From JAFGDI01 sp963667715 (GTDB lineage Bacteria > Planctomycetota > Phycisphaerae > Sedimentisphaerales > SM23-30): 64,000 bases of DNA. Location: contig OY763926.1 in assembly GCA_963667715.1 (NCBI GenBank), positions 2,976,001 to 3,040,000 of the forward strand, in the 5' to 3' direction. Numbering within the stretch: position 1 is the first letter of the stretch; every line of letters starts with the position of its first letter. The notes under the pieces are model-generated. The model searched no databases. It was not told the DNA's origin and saw only the letters and a list, made by a program, of their open reading frames with translations. Shown piece by piece: positions 53,201 through 62,200 of this stretch. Position numbers and translations under genes: made by a program.

Positions 53201-56200
53201 ACTGGATAAAGCCTTCTACGGAGACACTAGCGGTGGTATATACATTGCCATAGAATGGGAATGATATTGGTAATGTCATATTTCTAAATGAAGTGGTGGT
53301 ATTAAGACCTATAGAGTCACCAGTAAGAGCAAAGCCGCTACCGCCCCACTGAGATGCGAGATAATCCAGTGAACCGAGATTAGGAGCGTCGGGGTCGTCA
53401 ACCTTTGGTGATCCGGCATAATCTATATGAGTGGCAGCCCAACTGTTAGCATGGTCGATAGCAGGCGAATCGCTCATGAGGTAGAAGTTGTCATCAACAC
53501 CACCATCATAACCAATACCGGAGAGATCGTAGCCCAGTACATTATCTGCACCATCGATATCAACGAACATTGGCTCGCCGGCAATACTATTAAGGTCGTA
53601 GCCTGTAGCAGTCTGCCAGTTGGCAAGGTCAGAATAAATACTGACATCGATAACACCAAGGTCGGCATTAGCTGTACCACGGTAGAACAGGTTATAATCA
53701 CTGGCAAAACCAGTAAAGCTGTCAGATGTTATATTGAGAGCATTACCAGAATCTACCCAGAGGATATTATTACTAAGTACAATATCAGTAGAGCCATCAT
53801 AGATCTTGATAGCATCACCAATAGACTGATATACAGTATTATTCCAGATAAGAGGAGCGTTGTCACCGATAATACCAGCCCGCTTAATAAGGATACCGGT
53901 ATCAGAATTGTCGTAGATCACATTGTTCATGATCCGGCCGCTATAATCAGTTGAATAATTATAAGCGTATATACCAGTGGTATTTGAATATATCTTATTA
54001 GCAACTATACTGCTATAGTTATTGATAGCCCTGACACCGGTAACATTGTTAAATATTCGATTTTCACTTACAAGAGCATCATTATAGATATATACACCAG
54101 TATCATTACTATAAACAATATTTGAACTTACCTGGCTGTTACCTCTAACATATATACCAACATCAGATGTATCATCCTGGCCATAAACAGTATTTTCAGT
54201 AACATATACATAACTGCTAGAGGCATAAATACCGTATGAACCATTGTCATATACAAGGTTATCAGTCACATAGGATGTGGCAGAGACGCTAACTCTAAGG
54301 CCTGTATGAGAGTTACTGGAGACGGTATTATTGTTAACGGTTACACGCCCACCGCCATAAACGTCAATACCATATTTAGCACTATGCACAACGTTATCTT
54401 CGATAATCTCATCATAGCCAGTTGTGCGAAGAGCTACCTCATCAATATTGAATATCAGGTTATCACTTATATCGAAACCAGAAGCTTCGATATAGATACC
54501 ATATTTGGCATCATAAACTGTATTACCATAAATTACTGAGTTATCATTATGACTACCGATAAAGAGAGCATCTTCATCAGCACCACGAATAATATTATTG
54601 GTTATAGTTATGTTTTCACTATAGTAGTCGTCGGCGATATGTATACCATAGTCACCACCAACTATACTCAGATTAGAAATAGTAACATCATCAGCACCTG
54701 TAATATCAAAAACTCTGGTGCCATCAATAGTGTTTTCACGGTCAAGAACAGCCGGATAATCAGGGTTAGTCGGGCCTTGAATAGTGACACCAGAATCATC
54801 AGATTCGATATTGATATTGATCGGCACAGAATATGTACCGGCATCAACATAAACAATATCGCCGGGATCAAGATCATAGGTTCTAAGCAGAGTTTCCAGC
54901 GAGGCCATAGGTGAATCAGGGGTCGTACCACTATTGGCATTATCACCGGCAGCAGTTGTATATTCATTGTCGGAGAAATCGATATCGTCTGGGATGTTAA
55001 CATAGTATTCATTTGTAGTGTTAACAAACATAAACGGCTCTAGAGACTCACCAGACGGGTTAGTACCTTGATTTGAGGTTACCCGTATATAATACTGTTC
55101 GCCCAAAGCCAGGGTGTCAGGGACTGTCCAGACATAACTACCAGCAGATACCAGAGAAGAAGCGATAGTGTCAACTACGGTATCATCAGAAGCACGCAGA
55201 AGCTCAATATCGACAATATCGGTATGGGCCAGATACTGATTCATAATCTCGTATTCTGAGAGAGCAGAACCGTAAACAGCAACTTCATCGACGGTAACTC
55301 CGCTATAGGAATAACCACCTTCAGGACGTCTATTTATAAACAGAGGATTATTAAAGGCAACCATATCGGTACGTCTGACAGAACCGGAAGCCTCTAATTC
55401 ACCATTTATATAGATAGAGGCAATACCGGCATTGCGGTCAATAACGCCAACAGCATTGTACCATTGATCTGGCGTAATGGTACCGGCATTGGTTCTGACT
55501 GTTTCATTGCCGCCGTCGGAGGTGGTCATTTCCAACCTGCCATCAGAAGTTGTCTGTAATACATAAGAACGTTCATCTCTACTATCATCGCCCTTATAAA
55601 CCAGAGGGATAGTATTTAGAGAGTCCACTTTGAACCAGAGGGCAAACGATACTTCACGCTCGAAGTTCAATTCGCCAGCGGAGTCGTCAACGGCAACATA
55701 ACTGCTATTAGTATCAAAGGTAAGAGCAGTATTTCGAGCCGGTCCGTAAGCCCCTTCTACCTGACTGGTAACACTACCGTATACAGTACCATCATGGCCG
55801 TTACCGCTAAGATCAGAGACAACCGCACCATTTTCATCAAAACGGTAGTATGCAGCAGGCTGGCTTTCAAGTATAGCCTGCTGATAAGCATTATCAGGAG
55901 AATATACAGGCGGCAGGCCATTACTATTCCATGAGATAACAACTTCATCACCAGTCTGGTATCTGCCCCTGCCGGCAGGAGTAAGAACCTGTACGGTCTG
56001 GTCAGGACTGATTGCGGCCTCAATGGTATTACCATAAGCACCAATATTTACACGGCCGCCGTTCGGGGACGGTTCGTTATCATAGCCGGAGAGCGGATTA
56101 CCAGCATCGATCGCCCTTGACGATGAGGTCAGGTGCATATTGTCATCAAATGCACTATTACCAGCTATCTGCTGCAATCTTACGGCATCGGCACTGAGAT

Positions 56201-59200
56201 TGCCACTGGTAGTATTAGCAAGTCTGATAGTGGCAGAATCATTTTGGGCAGTAAACACGAATAAGTACTGCCAGCCATCATCGCCAGTTGGAGCATAATA
56301 CTGGTCAGCTAATCTGGCATCACTGGCATAATCACCATCAACTATGGTATACTTACCATTTCTGGTATTGCCATAGACATTATCCCAGGTAGCAGAAACT
56401 GTGTAGTTACTACCAATAGTCAGTCCAGTAAAGTTCCACTCGGCATAGCTATCATCAGAAGTACTTCTAAGTGAATCTGCCTGATAGCCACTAGAGATCG
56501 ACTGCCAGCTGCCATAAGTAGTGAAGCCAGAATCGCTATTATCAATAATATACTCTGAAAGCGGGGTATCCTGATAGCCGCGGATATTATCTGTGCCGTC
56601 GAGGTCAAGGAACTGCGGATCAGCGTAGATACTGTTAGCATCAATATTCAGGCTATAATACAGATCGTCCAGACTGTCATAACTTACACCAGCCCATTGA
56701 GCCAGAGAAGCGTCGCCTGAGGTATATAGGATATTATAATCACTAGCTATTCTATTCTGAGAGCTATTGGCAACATTATAAACCGTATTGCCACCAGCCC
56801 AGAGAATATTGTTTTCTATATTGATCACACTATTATTAGCAAGCCTGATAACATCGCCTGTCGGCTGATATATAGTATTGTTAGCGATATAGGCACTGTC
56901 ATTTATAACAACTGAATATTCAGCAAAGATACCGGCTGAGATATTATCATAAATAAGATTATTTTCAACGTGTGTATAGTTCTGGGTACTGTATCTGCCG
57001 GTATAAATACCAATATTATTGGAATAGACAGAATTGCCAAGAGCTTCGGCTCTGCCACGCAGATCTATACCACTACCGATATTATTATATACTGCATTAT
57101 TTTCGATATAGCCAATATCTCTGCCATATATACCTGTAGTGTTATCATATACAACATTATTGGAAACTATCGAGTAGTTAACCATGTAAATACCAATATC
57201 ACCACTGCCATCATGTCCATGAACTGTGTTGCCGGTGACAATGATCGCATCAGCCATATTATTAGAGCCATCGACATAAATTCCATAATTGGCATTAGCG
57301 AAGATATTATTGTCAGAGACAGTTGCACTCTTTGCATAGAGCACATAAAGGCCACTGTGGGTATTGAGCCATACATTGTTACCGGAAATAACAGAATAAT
57401 CTGCACTGCTAATATATGCACCATAATTATTCTGCCACAGCTGATTATCGGAAATTACAGCATTTACACCATGGCCGTTGATGCCGTAGGAAGAGTTATG
57501 GTGAATACTGTTACCAGTAATAACAATACCACTGCCATAGAATTCGATACCAACAACATTATCTACTTCGCTATCAACAATAGTTGCAAGATCAGTTTCA
57601 GCTTTGAGATTTATACCGATAGAACTGTTACCGATAACCCTGCTACTGCTGACTGTAAGATAATCTGAGTCGGAGCCATCTGGGGAATAAATACCATATT
57701 GCCCGCCGGTAAGGGTAAGATGGTCAATTGTGACATTATCAGCGGAATCCAGCTGTACTACATAGCTGCCAGCGGCGGTGTTTGCCCTGTCAAGGGTAGC
57801 CTCGTGGCCATCTTCAACCGGGCCAAGGATAGTAACGCCAGAATCTTCGGCAGCGATAAGTACATTATCCTGAAGCTGATAGTAGCCGGTGTCCACGTAA
57901 ATAATATCACCATCACCGAGATCGTACTGATTGAGCAATGCTGATAGCGAGGCCATAGGATAATCCGGGCTCTTACCAGAATTATTATTACTACCTGCGG
58001 CGGTTGTATATTCATTATCAGAGAAATCTGTATCACCGGCAATATTAACATAATATTCATTGCCGTTATTTGCGATATGGAAGCTACCAAGAGTTGTACC
58101 AGATGGATGAGTACCACTCAGTGAGGTTACCATAATCCTGTAATTCTGGTCAGCAGGAACGCCATCTGGTATAGTCCAGGTGTATTTCTGATTAACTGTG
58201 ACATTGCTGGCAATAGACCATACCGGTGTCATAGTATCAGCATCAACCAGGTCAATATTGACGTGGTCATAGAAAGTACCCACCTGCTCTAATATTTCTT
58301 CCTGAGTAAGGATTCTATCGTAGATGGCAACTTCATCAATAACAGTTCCATCATTGCTGGTATAACCCTCTGGAGAACTATTTATATAAAGAGGATTAGC
58401 CGAGGTGTCCGGTATATCCACAACAGTAAGGGTTCCGGATTTAACTTCTTCACCATTGATAAATATTTTCATTATACCGGCATTGCGATCGACGGTTGCA
58501 GCGACATGATACCAGCTTCCCGGTAGAATACTATCAACAGAAGTATTTATCCTCTGATTTGAGGAGCCGGTCGAAGCAGACAACTGTAAATAACCGCTGT
58601 TGTCAAGCCACATAGAATAGGCACGAGTACTACTTGAGCCATTACCTTTATAGAGCAGAGGCTGGAAGGATGAGCTAATATTATCAGCCTTCAGCCAGAA
58701 CGAGAAGGAAACTTCGCGATCAGGAGAGAGGCTGCCATCATCATCAACGGTCAGATACTTACCATTAACATCAAACTCTACAGCACTGTCAAAACCAGGA
58801 CCAAAAGCACCTTCAGTATTGTATAGCGGATCATTATAATACTGACCGTCCAAGCCATTACCAGAATAGTCGATCGCAGTGGAATCGGTATCGTTCATTC
58901 TCAGATATAGAGCCGGCGACTGGTTGGTAATAGTAAGCTGATACGAATCAGACTCATTAAACAGAGCGTCAATACCATAGGTATTCCAATTTATTTCAAT
59001 ATCCTGACCAATCTCGTATTTTTCAAGACCAGCCGGATCAATAACCTGCAAGAGCTCATCCGGGCTTAACGCCGCTTCTGTGGTATTACCATAAGCCCCC
59101 AGGTTAACCCTGCCGCCATTTGGTTCCGGTTCATTATCATAAGCAAATTCAGGATTACCCAGATCAATACCAATAGAGCCAGGAGTTAGATGGAAATCAT

Positions 59201-62200
59201 CATCGGCAGCCATATTACCTTCGACTGGCTGTAAGCTTACCGCATCAGCGTAAATACTGCCGGTCGTATTAGCGTTTTTAACTACAACAGTCAAGGAATC
59301 ACCAGAGGCGACTATAGTATTGAGATAAACCCAACCAGAGATATATCGCTGGTCTACATACCTTTGGGCGATAATACCAGTTTCATCATAAACTGAATAG
59401 GTCACTGCAGATGAGTATGAGTAATTAGTCATATTCGGCCAGAAAACAGTTATATCGTAGCTTTGGCCAGGATTGAGGCTATCGAAAGTCCATTCTGCTG
59501 TCGCACCGCTGGCAGATGTTTTAACATAATCTTCGCCATAAGCATTTACTTCAGCTTCAGTAAGAGACCAGATGCCATTATAGGCAAATCCAGCATCACC
59601 ATTATCAATAATGACAGGATCGCCAGTAGCGTTTCTACTGAAACCTAAGACATCGTCAGGGCCGTCAATATCAACAAATGATGGGGTATCAACAACACTA
59701 TGAGGATCATAGCCAAGTGCATAGAACCAGCTTTCACGGTCAGAAATAGTGAAACCGCCCCACTGAGCCATATTGGTATCATGAGTGAGATAGAACATGT
59801 TATAGTCTGAGCTGAAGCCAACCTGACTATCCGAAGCAATATTATAGACACTACCTGAACCCTGCCAGATAATATTACTTGATATATCTACACTAGAGCT
59901 TGAGTTGAGCTTAACTGCGTTGCCCAGCTGTTGATAGATGGTATTATTATAGACTCTTGGTACAGTACTACCAGCGAGGCGTGCATCAGTGATATGGATA
60001 CCGTTATTGGTACTGTTATAGATAATATTATGTTCGATCAGGCCACTGAAATAATTTGCATAACCGGCAGCATAGATACCTGTTTGATTATTATAAATCT
60101 TATTACTGTAAGCCTGAGAGGCGTTTCTGATATCAATACCGGAAACATTTGCATAAACGACATTTTCATATACTTTACTATCGTAAATAGTCTGAATACC
60201 AATAGTGTTATTATAAACTTCGTTACCAAAGATGCGGGCATCATCGTAAGCATATATACCAACATCACTGCTACCATCCTGGCAGTATACATAATTATTA
60301 CTTATGATAACAGGACGGCCGGTATTACCGGAGGCTGATATGCCGTAATGGCTATTACTGAATACGATATTATTATTAACGACAGTGTCAAGTGCCCTGT
60401 CAAGTACTATACCGTTAGTATTACTATAAGCCTTATTCGAGTCCACCAGACCATTATCAGCATAAGAAAAGATACCATCACCATTTGCATAGACTTCATT
60501 ACCAGAGATCAGGTAATTATCGCCAATAACATATATACCATACTTACTATTTGAATATGCTATATTATCAGTAAAGATCGCGTCGTATGATTCTACTCTG
60601 GCACCATATTGTGACATAGATAGAACATTATTGTCAATCACCACATTCTCATTTGAGGTAAACAGGTAGATATTATAGTTACTATTAGCAGTTATCACAT
60701 TATTAGCGATAGTCAGGTTATCAGTATCTGAAATACTGGAGGCATAAATACCAGCCCAACCGCCCTTAATAGTAAGATATTCGATGCTAACATCATCTGC
60801 ATCAATAAGTTCAAAGGCATAGTTACCAGTTGCGGTATTGCCACGATCGATAACCGCTTCAGAACCGTCAACATCCGGGCCCATAATAGTAATACCGGCT
60901 TCAGCGAGGGTAAGGACAATATTTGAAGTAATATCATAATAACCGGCATCAACCAAAATAGTATCACCCGGCTCAAGATCATAGGCTGCGATCAAAGCGG
61001 CAATAGAAGCTTTAGGTGAATCAGGAGTAAGACCGCTGTTGGCATTATCACCAACGGCAGTTGTATAATAATCATTATCAGTAGAACCATCATTAACATA
61101 ATAGAAATTTATCGGTTCACTAATAGTAAAATCATCATTACTATTATCTGCCACTTCCGGCATATCAGCCCTTGAAATAACTATCTGGTAATCATCAGCT
61201 GGTTCCAGCGGAGGATTATCATTATCCCATGGCACCTGCCAGAGATAAGAGCCATCATTTATCTCAGCAGCGGCAATGACATAGCTAAAGCCAGGGTCGC
61301 TGCTGCGGGTGAGAGTTATATCAACGTAATTGACATCTGCAATACCAGCTATATAGTGATCCTGTATATCGGCAGCGGTCAAAGCATGATCATATATTGC
61401 TATATCATCGATCTTACCATGCCAGCTATAGCCATTATTATTGTATCCCTGACCAACCAGCATATTTGCCGAAGAATGAACAATTGCTTCAGAATACGCC
61501 AGAGTATCTACCAGCTCGCCATTTACGTAGAGAGCTATCTCAGAGCCATTATAGGTTGCCGCTACGTAGGACCAGGTATCAATTTCAATCGGAGTAGAGA
61601 CACTTACAGAGGTGTAATCATTTACGTAGAAGTTCAGTTCTGAGCCATCGTAGTACATACCAAAGCCATCGGTCCAGCTGGAACTGCTACTCTTACTGAT
61701 AACAGAATCCCAGAGTTCAAGTGAGCTATTTGGATTTATCCATGCTTCAACGGTCAGGCTGGCAGCGTTAAAGGCCGCATTATTTGGTACGGAGATATAG
61801 TCGCCATAGCCATCGAGTTCAGAGGCAGAACCCGAGCCAAACCAGCCGTCAACAGCCTGACGATGCCCGTAATATGTGCCGTCATAGCCATTACCGGTAA
61901 GATCGACAGCTATAGTACCAATATCATCAAGAGCCCAATAGCCAACCGGGCCATCGGCCAGCACAGCACTGGAATAGCTTGCAGAATCGCCTTCGCCATC
62001 GATGAAACGGATAATGCTATCAGAACGCCATGTAATATCAAAGGCCTGTTCAGCGGGCAGAACTTCACCGCCATCCGGGCTTATAACCATAATATACTCA
62101 TACGGGCTCAGAGAAGCCTGAGTGGTATTACCATAAGCACCGATATTGAGATAACCGCCATTTGGAATTGGTTCATTTGTATATGGATAATCCAAACTAC